From Apostichopus japonicus (lineage: Eukaryota > Echinodermata > Holothuroidea > Aspidochirotida > Stichopodidae), in contig NC_092576.1 of assembly GCF_037975245.1 (NCBI RefSeq), positions 24,887,611-24,951,610 of the forward strand: DNA of 64,000 bases. The letters are read 5' to 3'. The position numbers and the translations under genes were made by a program. Positions 12,399 to 27,300 of the stretch are shown here, one piece after another. The notes under the pieces are model-generated. The model saw nothing but the letters and a program-made list of their open reading frames with translations, ran no database searches and was not told the origin of the DNA. Positions within the stretch are counted from its first letter, which is position 1; the number at the start of each line of letters is the position of its first letter.

Positions 12399-15300
12399 GT
12401 AAGTTCTTTCTGCTTCCTGATAATTACATTGTCTATAGATTAGCTTAATCCACCAATCCGTGGGGAGCGACATATTTTCATTATTTTCTGTGTCATTGCT
12501 GCCTATAAGGATAATATGATACTTTAGTTTGTTGGTTTCAGTTGCCATAGCAACTAATACAATGGTTTCAGTTCACATATTTCAGTAGCGATTCTCAGGG
12601 GTCACATGTGGTGGGGTGACCGAGTGTGACCAGAACTCGTTTACATTTGCATTTTTTTTTATCAAAATGTAAAGTGCACAATGATGAGAAACTGTGCCTG
12701 CAGACCCAAAACGAAAGATATAAAATAAAGCGAATATATCGAATTGATATGCAATATTAATATGTGAACGACAAGTTACAACAAAATATGTGGTTACCAT
12801 CGTAACCAAGGTAAAGTTAAGGGTCCAAAGGACAAATCAAGATTTTCTGAGTAATTCTATGTAAAAGTGATCCTTTCAAACTACTAAAAGTTTATAGGAA
12901 TGTTTCTCACGATGGGGACTGACACAGCGAAACGATAAAGACATTTTGCTGTCACAACCAGGTGAAATAATGAATAGACAGGTATCCTTACATGTTTAAC
13001 AGTAAATACATATCAAACTATGTGTTTACTTTGGCATTGGTTAAAATGTATGAAATAAAAGAATTTGGTGTATCGATATCATCAAAACGAATGGTATAGG
13101 TAAAATGTATTGAACAGGGACTTTCTCTGCAAGGGCTCCATAGGAAAACGTTATATTTAAATGAAACGTCACATATGTGATGGGGTATGCCATGTACTAT
13201 CATATATGTCGTGACCATGTAAACCGAGTTGAAAGATCAATTAAAGGTCAACAATGAATGTGAAATTGAGAAACATGGACTTTTTGCCACAGCTCCATAA
13301 GGGGAGCATTGAATTGACTTACAGCTACCACCGGTTAATTGTGTGTATTAAGTACTATCAAATTATGTGGTTGCATTGGTAACTGACTTGCAACACCAAC
13401 TAAAGTTAAAAGTTACTTGGAGGAATTGTCAATTTAAGCAAACGTGATTTTTTGTTACAATTTCATATGAAGCCATCATGAATTGACTGAAGAGTTTCAC
13501 GGCTGGATGGACTTGTCGAAATAACTTAAAGTACATAGAGTCAAAACTGACCTCCACTCCAGGAAATAGATGACTGCAATCTTCAACATTGAAATGAAGG
13601 CGATATACTCTCATATCCTTCTTTTTACTCAAAAGAAAAAAAAGACTATTACACTCGTGCGCCAGCACACGCCCGTTTGTTTACTATTTTAGTTTCTTGC
13701 TTTTTGCAAAGCAAGGAACCTATACAAGTATGCATTCAACTTGGTATATGTATGTGTATGTGACGCATGGCTTGTGTACACGATATCTCAACAAGGAAAT
13801 GATTTCAAAACTTGGTGGGTGAATAGCAATAGCCCATAGTGAGAGGAAGATCCCTATTGTTTCTGGTGCCCGCAAAGGTCTTCATATGTCAGTTAGGCAG
13901 CAACTCCCAGTGCAAAAGTCTGAAGCAGTTAATATTTTGAGACAAGCTGTGAATGGGGTAAGGGATCATTTTCAAACATACCGGTCATGTGATCCATGTT
14001 CAATAAATGTCAAGTAGGAGTCGAAAACTTGTATTTTTGCAATAACTTGAGAACCAAGTGACGGTCAAGGTTGGGAGTTACGTTATTGTAATCCAGAAGT
14101 CGACCTGCATCTAGGTGACCTTTGACCTAAAGTTGACCCTCCGGTGACATGTATGAGTTTATTTGGTTATTTGAATTTTCGTGGCCATACTCGGATCTCA
14201 ATGGTACCTTCCGATCAAAATTGTCCATGGGTTGACACATGTGCGACCTTCCTGTGCGAAGTTATCAGAGGTGAAAGTTTTTTTTTTTTTTTTTTAAGTA
14301 CAGTTCGGTGGTCCTATAAACTTGTCATGTTGCATTTTTGAATGTTTGTGTCAAACTACATTTGACTTCGCGGTCAAAGGTCAAATCTTGCAAAATATGC
14401 TCTTTTTAGGAGATTTGGGGCAAAACCAAAACAGTTTGTCAATATTTTGATATGTAAGAGTTGCTTATAGTTGCTTAGAGTGCTTATATGCAAAAAACTG
14501 CCATCCTATGCTAATTTTTGCAACAACTTCTAGTCATGAAGTCTGACATGGCTGATATTTTGGGACACGTTGTGAATGAATAAGGGGCACATTTTCCAAA
14601 ACAACCGTTATGTAATCCAAGGTCACCAAAGGTCAATTATGGGTCAAAATGTTTTTTTTTTCGTAACGACTTACAAGTGAAACTACCATTGACAGGGTTC
14701 GACGGGGTTTATATTTGTGGACTTGTTGAGAATGGGATAAGGGATCGTTTCCAAACATAACAGTCATGTGATCCAAGGTCAACAAAGGTCAATTAGGGGT
14801 CAAAAACTAGTACTTTTGCAATAATTTGAGAACCAAATGTCCATCAAGGTTGGGAGTTACATAATCCAATAGTCGACCTGAAATTGGGTGACCTTTGACC
14901 TCAGGTTGACCTCCAGTGACATGTATTTGTTTCTTTCAAGTTGATTATTTGAATGTTCATTGCCATATTCCGATCTAAATTGTCCAATTCTTACAATAAG
15001 TACAGTTAGGATGATTCTGTGATTTCGGTAAAAAAAGCCAACTCTTGCTCATATCAGACACCTGGTCCTCAACATGTTCCCAAAAGGACTAACGGTTGAT
15101 TTGTGATATTTTTGGCAATAATTTTGTGTGAACATCGGAACACATAACAAGTTTAGGACAGTGCTGCTCCCTTGTAAATATTCCTTAAAAACAAGGAACC
15201 ATAGGGCTCTTGTTAGTAAGAAGGGCTTCATTTTCAGTTAGCGCCATGAAAGAAAAACTATTAGGCAATGATTGAGTCGAATTGTAATTGTCAGAAGGGG

Positions 15301-18300
15301 TCACTCCGGGTAGTGCTTGTTGAGCGTCGGCTATCAATTTAGGAAGTTTGTGGATTTTCGGTAAGTGTAGAACGTACCCAATGATGGGTGCTTAGGTGTG
15401 AGTTATACTATCTTGGTCGCTACGTGTTCCGGTCAATTTCACACTCAGTCACGACCGTTCATGTTTCTTAAAATTCTCTTTACAGATTATGGCAGCTTCA
15501 AGGTACGACTAGCCGAGCACCTCACAACTGATATCATACTAAAACTTGCAACGCTCTTCATGTTTACTCCTGCTGAGAAAGACCAGCTACAACAAGCGAG
15601 TAGCATCCCCGAACAACGTATGGTCTCCTTAATGGTAGAAAAAGGTCAAATAAAGCCTAATGACATCTCTCCCTTGTTGACTGCTCTTGATCAATTGGGA
15701 CTTCAGGGTTTACTTAGCACCCTGCGTAGTATTTTCCAGGGATCCGAAGGTAAGGTGTAGTACGATATATATCTGACCAGAGACTGACACATGTACGACC
15801 AAACAAATGACGGAATACAATGCCTGCATACAGGTTAAAACGTAGACTAGTCTGTTATAATTTAAAACTACGTCTATGTGTTAACAACTAAATATTTGTT
15901 ATTATTACCAAGTCATTGTCAAGTACAACACAAACAAAACAACTGTTGCAAATAAGCTTGTGTAAATATCTCAACAGTTTTGTTCATAAATTGGAAACAT
16001 TTTTTAACTTTCATATATTAGGATTTTAATTACAAACATTTGTCATTTAAGTGTAAGCTAAGTATTAAGTATACTTACCATATTTTACGTATGTCATATT
16101 TTCTCAGTGATAATATGGCAGTATATTAGTCATTAGTGCTAATATTATTATTTATAGTATTATTATTATTAACCTCATTATTATTATCGTCAACGTCTTC
16201 ATCACAATGATCATGATTGTGAACCAATTGCTAGTAAGTAACACAGGACATAACAAAGACAACTATACTGAACATTGTAAAAGCTGCATAAGTTTTTATT
16301 ATTTTGAGAACAGATAACACATTCCTGTTTGTACGATACATCAAGACATTTTACAATCAACTTTATAGTAAGGTCAATCCAATACTTAATATCCGCGAAA
16401 AGGTGTTTCGTGTGAATGACGTATTTGTAGAAGGTGGTATTGAAATGTACGGAAGAAATAATAAAGGAAGCGAACGTCCATTGGAAGGAAAAAGAATGGA
16501 AACAGTAAAACTAAAATCATACCACGATGTATTTAATGATGATATAATATCTTTAAAGCGAATACTGTTAGAAGGCGATCCTGGATATGGTAAATCAACG
16601 TTTACATTACAAGCTGCTTATGACTGGTGCAATGCATCTGATTCATCTCCATTGAAAGATGTAGCTATCTTTATCTTGCTTCCACTAAGACTCCTCGGCG
16701 GTTTATCGTCGATTTGTCTCGCAATCAAACTAATGCTGATGCCAGGTGAATGAAATCTAACAAAGGAAGACATTATGGAAATTCTGTTATACAGCCGGCG
16801 CGTAGTGATGATTTTAGATGGGTATGATGAATATCCGGACAAAAATATCAGTGATCAATCAGAAATTATTAAAATCATCGCTGGTAATATTTTTGGCTAA
16901 CTTTAAGGTGATAACATGTACTAGGTCAGCTTATTTACCCGATAATCTCGATGTAGGGACAGTGAAAGTTCGTTTGACAGGTTTTGATGATAATGCAAGG
17001 GATGAGTACATCAGAAGAGCTGTTGCCGTTAATGATAATCAAGCGGCAAGGAGAATCAATGATCTTCTCACTAAAAGTCCTGTGTTAAGCAACATTTGTC
17101 AAGTACCTCTCTTCTGTGTGATATTTGTGCATATCTCTTACGAAGAAGAAAGCGTGGTATCGTTTGTGTCTGTTACCAGTTTTTTTAGTCACATGCTAAC
17201 GTGCTTTTATGAGCATATGAGGAACAAAACGGGTCACGCTAAAAAATCAAATGACCGTGCTACCATTCCAGATTATTCAAAGCTTAATAAACTATTATTT
17301 GATACGCTTACTGGAAAGATTCAGTAGATTGTTTGGCAGAAAGACATGTTCAAGAACCATGTTGGCCATGAATGTTACAATAAACTTATCTCAATAGGTA
17401 TCCTAATTGAAATTGATATTAATATAAATGGACATTTTCTGTACATCATAAACCGAATGGTCACTGGGACCTTCGTCAGCAATACTTGGCAGTCTAATGA
17501 AAAGTACAAAATGTAACACAATGAAAGTATGACGCTACAGTATATAGGTGTAAGTTGCATTGATGATATTAGAACCAAATAATCCATGACTATACAGGAA
17601 GCGGATTAAGGAGCAAAGAACGGATTACATTATGTTTGTGAACTGATAGTTGTTAAGGGGTTTGAAGTCTTTGTTGAGGCCGGTGATGTGAAATTTAATT
17701 CGAAAGATCCAATCGATTTCTCTACGTTAAAAATCAGTAGCAGATTTGAAGTTTCAGGCAATTAAAGTACATTTTAGATTTTTGAGAGAATGACTATGAA
17801 GATTGAAATGTTCGGAAACGGAGAATTCTGCAAAATTATCACGATTAGATTTTTTGTGATTATTAAAACGTAAGCGGAACCGGGAGCCTGTTTCACCTAC
17901 ATAATTGCCCTCTTTACAAAGTACGCATTAGCTGTAAACAATAGAACTCTTGAGATTATGTGGGTGAAAACTATTAAAGTGTAAATTCATATGAATAGCC
18001 GGCTTATAATAGACCGAAGTGGTTAAAGAATTGCTATACAAGAAATGTTATTCGTTGTTCAGTTACTTCAACAGAAAATATAATGTTGTCATGAAAAAGA
18101 ATTCACACATTCAATGAAAGACTTTACAGCTTCTTCACCACGTGGCCAGACAATAAAATATCGTCAATGTATCTATGATAATGTGATGGCTTTATAGGAA
18201 AAGCGAATACCAATTTCAGTTCCAATTCGTGCATAAAATATGTTGGCCTAACATGGTGCTATCTAGTGCCCATAGCAGTACCATTGATTTGGAGATAATC

Positions 18301-21300
18301 CCAGTAAAAAAGAAATAAGTTTTACTTAAAATGAAACGTAAAATAGACCCAAGATCAACAGCTAAAGTGGGGTTGGTGACATATGAAGAAAATGTTAACA
18401 AGCGATGATTCCCTCATTATGAGAGATATTGGTGTACAAAAAGAATACATCCATAGTTACAAGTAAGGAATTAGTCGGTAATTGTCTGAATATTATTAAA
18501 GATGCTCAAAACAATGTGTAATGTCCTGTATACTAAGAAGGAATGTGGTTAAACGATGGGTTCATGTCACGAAAGTGTCAATTAGCTGTAGGTTGCATCC
18601 AAAAACCAGGCGTATGTACTGAAGGGCAGGTTTTTTCCAGTTGGTTAGCTGAGTGATCAGTCCCATCTTTTCGCACCTTAGTTGAGCTGCCTAATCGTCT
18701 ATTATGCAACTCATTACACAGCTTGTAGCCAAATCACTATCAGATCAAGGCAGACATGGCAAGGTGTTCACAAATCAACTCTTCCAAACTAACCAGTCCG
18801 ATTGCAGAATACATAAAGTTTCAGTAAGTTGAGGTCAAGAGTGCTGAAAAATGCAACCTATGGTTAATGGACGTATTCTCGTCATGTTGAGTATGGAGCC
18901 CATGTATCCTGAAAGATGCTCAGTAAGAGTACCAATCCCTGAAATAATAGGTCGACAAGGAGGGAATAGCTTATGTGGCTAGTTTACAAATGTCTGAACC
19001 ATGGATTTTGTCAGGGTCAGAAGTGGTCACTCCGGGTAGTGCTTGTTGAGCGTCGGCTATCAATTTAGGAAGTTTGTGGACTTTCGGTAAAGTGTAGCAC
19101 ATACCCAACGATGGGTGCTAAGGTGTGAGTTATACAATCTTGGTCGCTTCGTGTTCCGGTAGTGATTGACATAAATCGTATATTTTGGGGTGGAAGAATC
19201 TGGAGTAAAGAAGAATTGTCCAATCATACTCAGTCTAGACCGTTCATGTTTTGTAAAATTCTCTTTACAGATTTTGGCAGGTTTAAGGTACGCCTAGCCG
19301 AGCTCCTCACAACTGAAATCATACTCAAACTTGCAACGCTCCTCAGGTTTACTCCTGCTGAGATTGACGAGCTACAACATGCAAAAAAGAGCACCGGGCT
19401 ACTCATGGTCTTCTTAATGGAAGAAAGGGGTCAAATAAAGCCTAATGACATCTCTCCCTTGTTGACTGCTCTTGATCAATTGGGACTTCAGGGTTTACTA
19501 CGCACCCTGCGTAGTATTTTCCAGGGATCCGAAGGTAAGGTGTAGTGCGATTTATATCTGACTAGAGACTGACACATGTAGGACCAAATAAATGACGGAA
19601 TACAATGTCTGCATACAGGGTAAAGCGTAGGCTAGTCTGTTATTAAACTACGTTAATATGTTAACAACTAAATATCTGAGACTAATTACCAAATCATTGT
19701 CAAATACACACATACTAAACGACTGCTGCAAGTTAGCCTGTGTAAATATCACAGCAGTTCATAACTTGAAAACATGTTAAACTGATTATTAGGACTATAA
19801 GTAAAATGTTTGTAAGCTAAATGTAAGCTATATATCAAGTATATTAATCAGATTTTTGCGCGTGCCACGTTTTCTCAGTGAAAATATGACGTCATGTTAG
19901 TGGTAACAGGCTACAGTTCATTTGTCGTTGTCATCATTATAATTATTATTATAATTATTGAGATTATTATTATTGGTTCCTTGCTTTAGCAAAAGGAACT
20001 TATGTAGTCAGGTTGGCGTGTGTGTGTGTGTGTCTGTGTGTGCATCTGTGACACTTGCTTGGGTACGCTCTATCTCAATAAGGGAAAGTTGGATTGAGGC
20101 CAAACTTGGACTATAGATCCGCCATATCGATAAAGTGTGTCCTATTGTTTTTGGTGCCCACAAAGGTCACCAAATGTCAGTTATGGTCCAAAAAACGAAA
20201 ATATTAAAACTGCAATAACTCCCAGTGCCAATGTGCGACAAGCTCGATATTTTGGGACAAGTTGTGAACTGGTTAAGGGAACATTTTGAAATATCACATT
20301 TATGTGATCCGAGGTCACCAAAGGTCAATTAATGATAAAAAATGGTATTTTTGCGCTAACTTGAGAACGAATTGTCTGTTAGGATTGGGAGTTGCTTCAA
20401 TGTAATCCGATTGTCGAACCGCATCTAGGTGACCCTTGACCTCAATATGACCTCTGGTGACCTTTAAGTGTTTTGCTGATTTTTTCAGTTTCGATGCTAT
20501 TTTCAGATGTCAAAGGTACCTTCCGATCATAAATGTCAACAGGTTGACCCCATGTGACCTTCATGTGCGAAGTCACACAAGCTAAAAGTAAATTTTCAGA
20601 CATTTAATGCAATAACTCCCAGTGCCAAGGTGTGGCACGGTTGATATTTTGGGACAAGTCCCAAATGGTGTAGGGGAATATTTTCAAACTTAACGGTCAT
20701 GTGGTCCGAGGTCACCAAAGGTCAATTAATGTAAAAAATATAGTATTTTGGGGAGAAAATGGGCAAAGAAAAAATATTTGAATTTTTATAGTTTTGATGG
20801 TATATTCACGTCTCACCGATCAAAAATGTCAATGGGTTGACCCCAGGTGACCTTTGTGTGTGAAGTTATATGAGGTCAAAGTTAATTTTCAGACATTTAG
20901 TGCAATAACTCCCAATGTCAAGGTGTGACACGGTTGATATTATGGGTCAAGTTGCAAATGGTATAGGGGATTATTTTCAAACTTAACGGTCATGTGATCC
21001 GAGGTCACCAAGGTCAATTGATGATAAAAACTAGTATTTTTGCGATAACTTGAGAACGAATTGTCCGTTATGGTTGGGAGTTGCTTCAATGCAATCTAAT
21101 TGTCGACCCGCATTTGGGTAACCCTTGACCTCAATTTGACCTCTGGTGACCTTTAAGTGTTTTGGGGATTTTTACAGTTTCGATGCTATTTTCAGATGTT
21201 AAAGGTACCTTCTGATCAAAAATGTGTCAATGGGTTGACCCTGTGTGACCTTCGTGTGCGAAGTAATACGAGGTCAAAGTTAATTTTCAGACATTTAATG

Positions 21301-24300
21301 CAATAACTCCCAGTGCCAAGGTGTGACACGGTTGATATTTTGGGACAAGTTGCAAATAGTAAAGGGGAATATTTTCAAACTTAATGGTCATGTGATCCGA
21401 GGTCACCAAAGGTCAATTTACGTTAAAAAATAGTATTTGGGGGGGGGGAGAAAATGGGCAAATAATAAATGTTTGAATTTTTACAGTGTTGATGCTCTAG
21501 TTAGGTCTCACCGATCGAAAATGTCAATGGGTTCACCCCGGGTGACCTTTGTGTGTGAAGTAATGTATGTATACAAGTTCAAAGTTAATTTTTAGACATA
21601 TAATGCAATTAACTCCCAATGCCAAGGTGTGACATGGTTGATATTTTGGGACAAGTTGTGAATGGGGTGGTAGAACATTTTCAAACTTGACGCCATATTC
21701 AGATCTCAAAAGTGCCTTCCGATCAAAAATCCCATCACAATTTGTGATCACAAAAGGGTTGGCTATAGTGTTGGTTACTTTATTGGTACATTTAGGACCA
21801 CAATTACTTGGACTATTTGAGCCCAATCTTGCTTGATAATATTATGTGTATTGTCATATATCCCTATGCAAGGGACCACAGTGCCCTTGGGCTCTTGTTG
21901 TTGTTGTTGTTGTTATTATTAATATTAACCATTTTGAAGTAAGTGTCATAAAACATAACAAAGAATAAAACACTGTTATTAAAGCTATATGTTTCTATTA
22001 TTTTGAGAACAGATAAGACATGCCAGTTTGTGCGATACCTCAAGACATTTTACAAACAACTTTATAGCAAGATCAATCCAATACCTTACATCCGCGAAAA
22101 GGTGTATTGTGTGAATGACGTTTTTGTAGAAGGTGGTATTGAAATGCACGGAAGAGACAATAAAGATACCGAACGTTTGTTGGAAGGAAATAAAATGGAA
22201 GCCGTAAAGCTAAAATCATATCGCGATGTATTTAATAATGACATTATATCTTCAAAGCGAATACTGTTAGAGGGCGATCCTGGTTATGGTAAATCAACGT
22301 TTACATTACAAGCTGCTTATGACTGGTGCAATGCATCTGATTTATCTCCATTGAAAGATGTAGCTATCTTTATCTTGCTTCCACTAAGACTTCTCGGCGG
22401 TATATTGTCGATTTGTCTCGCAATCAAACTGATTCTGATGCCAGGTGAATCCAATCTAACAGAGGAAGACATTATGGAAATTTTGAGAAACAGCTCGGGC
22501 GCAGTGCTGGTTTTTGATGGGTATGATGAATATCCGGACAAAGATAATATTGAGATATCACAAGTTATGAAAATCATCGCTGGCAATATGTTTGCGAACT
22601 TTAAGGTAATAACATGTACGAGGTCATCCTATATACCTGATAATCTGGATGTAGAGACGGTCAATGTTCGTTTGACCGGTTTCAATGATACTGCAAGGAA
22701 TGACTATATCAGTAGAGCTGTTGCTGTTAACGATAATCAAGCGGCTAGGAGAATCAATGATCTTCTCACTAGCAGTCCTGTGCTCAGCGACATTTGTCAA
22801 GTACCTCTCTTCTGTGTGATGTTTGTGCATATCTCTTACGGGTCAGAAAGCATTTTATCATTCACTTCTGTAACCAGTTTTTTTCGGCACATTCTAACGT
22901 GCTTTTATGAGCATATGTGGAACAAGATGGGTCACGCTAGAAAACGAAAAGACTGTTATATCATTCCAAATCATCCAAGGCTTAACAAACTATTATTTGA
23001 AGCACTTACTGGAAAGAATCAGCAGATTGTTTGGCAGAAAGACATGTTCAAGACCAATGTTGGCGATGGATGTTACAATGAACTTATCTCAATAGGTATC
23101 CTACTTGAAGAAGACATTCTCAAGATAAATGATACACCGGGGATGGCGGCGGTTTCTGTTATCCAGCGGACGACTGTTGTCAGATTTTATCACAAACTAT
23201 TTGCTGAATGGTACGCAGCCAACTATCTTTCAACGTGTGCAGGGAGCATGGAGCGCAGAGCTCCTTGGCTCCAGAAAGAGTTCGAGAAAATAAACCCTGT
23301 TGATCTCCAGTTTGTCTTTAGATTTGCTTGTGGACTCAATAAGAAAGCTTTTTCAAGAATCATCAATTATCTGAAAGGAATTGAGGACGGGCAATCTTTT
23401 GCAATAGTATGTTTCCCTGAACAAGTTAGTGAGCCTGATGATGAAGTGGCCATAGTAAAAGATTTATTAACAGGAGGCGTTACCATCAGATCCACTGATA
23501 GTAGATTCCTTCAAAGGTCAACAATACAGATTCTTGACATTGCAGCGAAAAGCAACGTAAGTATTTCATATTACTATTGTCGCATGATTACCAATATTAT
23601 ACTTTACAACCCTGGCATGGTTGAATTTCCACCACATCCAACCGAAATAAAGAACAGTATCCGTGTGACCCACATTCAGTTAAAAAAGTATTTATATGAG
23701 GATATTGATACTAATGATAGTTTCTCTTGTATGGTCACGAATATATCATGTTTCATCAACCTGACCCCCAATTAAAAAAAAATTATAATAAAAATAAGGC
23801 GCTTATTCCTCAGCCGTGCATCTTCAGTCGGGAGAAACTGTACAGTCATGTTTTTTGACATTCAGCCACGGTACAACTGGACAGCTACTGTACAATGGAT
23901 GCCCCCATCCTCTTTGGCAACCGCACACAAAGTATTTATGAAAGGAAATGTCTGGTGGAAAATTTTGATACATTGTCCTTGTCTATAGTTATAATTTTTC
24001 TCTTTCTAACCATGTAAAAATTGTCCCCATTCGACGTTTTCTTTTTGTAGAAATCTGGTTTTCAAATTCACCAGTTTCTCACCAAAAGTACCGTTTGTTC
24101 GAACGCATCAATATGGTGATTGACGTAGTGCTTGCAGATAGGCAAAACAGGCGACTTGAAGATAGCACTCCCATTTCCGCAACAAGTACACTCTCACGTG
24201 TAAGCACATGTGATTCCCAATATATATAACGTACATACTCGCGAACGTATATCCTACGATGCCCAGTTGGTGTACTTGTATAGCGTTGCACATAGTACAC

Positions 24301-27300
24301 TCACACTCAAACCACAGTTCATAAACTGTTCTTCGAAATCGCTGAAATAAAATTCACGGATCAAATTAACAGTAAAAGGAAACTTGAAAAGTAATCGTAG
24401 CACCAAAAGATGAAACTTGGCGGAATCGATGTCAGAGCAGAATATAGCACCGAGAAGCTTAGGCTTCGCAGAACTGTCCGATTGTCAACGTTAGAGTATA
24501 GCCAACATGCGAACATTCTTCGCGTAGGAGCTGGATAGCGCGATTTATAGCCTAAACAACTAAGAAATTTCACCGGAAATTTATCTGTATACAAACGCGG
24601 TTTTTGTTGTGATTACCGTAGAGGTACTGTACGGAGGGTGGGTTATGTCGCAATCTGCATTAGCATAGCTGACGTCACGTTATGTACTGTTCAAATCATA
24701 TTTGAAATTATCTATCCTTAACGATTAAAAAATCGTTTCTCTGTCAAACGCAACATTAGCGTTCTCATACTTTGACAACATGTTTGGAAAACTATTTATC
24801 ATTTTTTAAGGTAACTTCTTTGGGCCACCAGACAATCCTTTTAACAAAGTCATGCGCTAGCCTGATATTTACACAAAACGAATGCATAGTCTACAGCATT
24901 GTTAAGAACGCAGGATTCTGCGTCTTGGACGCAATGCTTTGACTAGGGACGCAAAATCTTCAAATTGCTTGCCTCCAGCGGACGCAAACTTTTTTTTTGA
25001 GAAACAAACCCCAAGTTTACACACTCACAATTAGGTCAACGGAAAACATAACAAAATACATTTTTGAATGAACATCTTTCATTATTTCTTTTATAGAAAA
25101 ACCACAATTTCTTCTGACAAGAGCCCAAAGTTCTCCACTCTTACAGATCATTGAATTTGTTTGAAAATAAATATATCATAACAATTAACCGCAAGTTACA
25201 GGGTTAACAACACCCCATTTTGGAGATTTTCATGCTAAAAATAGACAATGATGCTTTTCCAAAATTTCCGTGATTTGATTGGTTAATAGTCCCCATCCAT
25301 TATCTGTGAATATTCTTGCATCTGTGTAGTGCTCAATGAACATGGAGTATGTTGTTTAACAACAATTACTTGCAAAGTTACTTTCCCCTGTATAGAGATA
25401 GTGAAGTTTGCAGTATAGGTTATCATGTGTGTGTGCACTCCAATATCATAACGTTAGGCCTTGTCACTTTCAGTACGTATACCTTTTGACATCGAAGATG
25501 CACTTGCATTGTTTCTGAGACTGTCACGTAATATTTAAATCATTGTTTTGATCAGAAAATGTTAATGAGTGGAGACAATCTATGAATTTTGTGGGAAGCT
25601 AACATCTCTGATCCTGAACAGGATATTTCAGCTCACAGTATATTTCTTCTCTCTGCATTAAGAGTTGCTCATGTAAAATGTGCACTCTTACCATTAGTAG
25701 CTTCTGTTGCAAACATTTTAGCAGTCCAATTAACCACGTGCTTCAGTAAATGTATTTTGGCGCAACATTCGTGTGTAAACTACTGTACTTTAGAACTTTG
25801 AACTGATTTTTTTTAAATCTACATTGCGTAAAAAGCTATTCACATAGACCTACTGTAATTTTCGTATAGATAATTGCTTGCAAAGAGCCCATGATAAATT
25901 TTGGATTATATTTTAAGGATTTGCGATTGTGTAGTTGAAAATGAAGCTCAAACAGGCATGTACATGCAGTAGTACAGTGAACTGGAATTGGAATCGCTGC
26001 AAGATCAAAGCACGGAGCTACTATGGAGTTGGCGAGTAGGGAAGTACAAGGGCGGATGAAGGAGGGGGGGCTGGGGGGAAAATTGGTTGAAACGGCAGGG
26101 AGGTCGAAAGGAGGGGCGGGTGAACGTTACACTATTGTGTAGCATTTTAATTCATTTTCTTTTGTGCGTGCTTTGCTAATTAAGTATTAATAGTTTTCAA
26201 AATGTTGGATCTCATTTTAGTATTCTTCATATTCGATCTAGTTCATATCTTAAAATATTATCAGTATCGAGAGACAACAAGTATCGATTAGTTAATAGTA
26301 TTGGATTAATACATATTTTAATATAATGAAATAATTATGTAACATCGAGAAAAGGTGTACGCAATTAACAATTGTACAGGTGACTTTCAACTGTATCAGG
26401 TACACGTTCACTTATAAACTAATCACTGTAGGATCGTGATGATGGTAGGGAAGTGACGCGAGAAGACTAAACCAAACACTAAATCCGGTTTCTAGTTATA
26501 TATTACAACGATATCATTTCAACTCGTTTCTACTGACACTTGCAACGAGCGATAGTAGAATAAAATGTAAATAAATTAAAAAAGAACTTACAGATAATTT
26601 GCTCCCGGGAGACTAATTATTTAATCACAAATTTTACAAAAAGACAAAATAAATCAATGTACATATCGGACTAAAACACATACAAAGGCACGCACCCACA
26701 CACACACACACACACACATAAATGGAAGAATTAGCATGTCGACCTCTTAATGAAGTAAAGTTTAAACGGAACTCTCCGCTTCCAGTTAGTAGCGTCGACG
26801 ATCTCTTCGTCACATTCAAAGTTGGTGCAGTCTTATTTAAAGATAAACGAATACGAGTTTTCTCTCCTCCGGGTTTTAAGTACTATAGCCACAATTATGC
26901 GCTCCGTTAATGAAAATGGGATGCTGTTAAGATGTTGCTCTTTGAATGACTTCATAGAACAGTTGAGTTATAAAATGATAAGGTATCCGTTTCTCCCGTA
27001 AAACAATGTTTATCGTAGTGGCATTTAATAAAAGAAAGGAATACTGTATCCAAAGGCGATAACTTCGCAAATTGATTAAGATAAACAGTTTATGGTATAA
27101 ACCATATTATGGAACATTTTGTGTCTGACAGCGGTCGGAATTGGAAACTAAACAATTGTAACGGAACTTAAAGTTCCTGTCATAAAAGTATATATATTAT
27201 GTATGTATGTATGTATGTATGTATGTATGTATGTATGTATGTATGTATATGTGATCTTCCCGCAAGCAGGAACTCGCGAAAGAAGCCATGGAGGCTTGTA

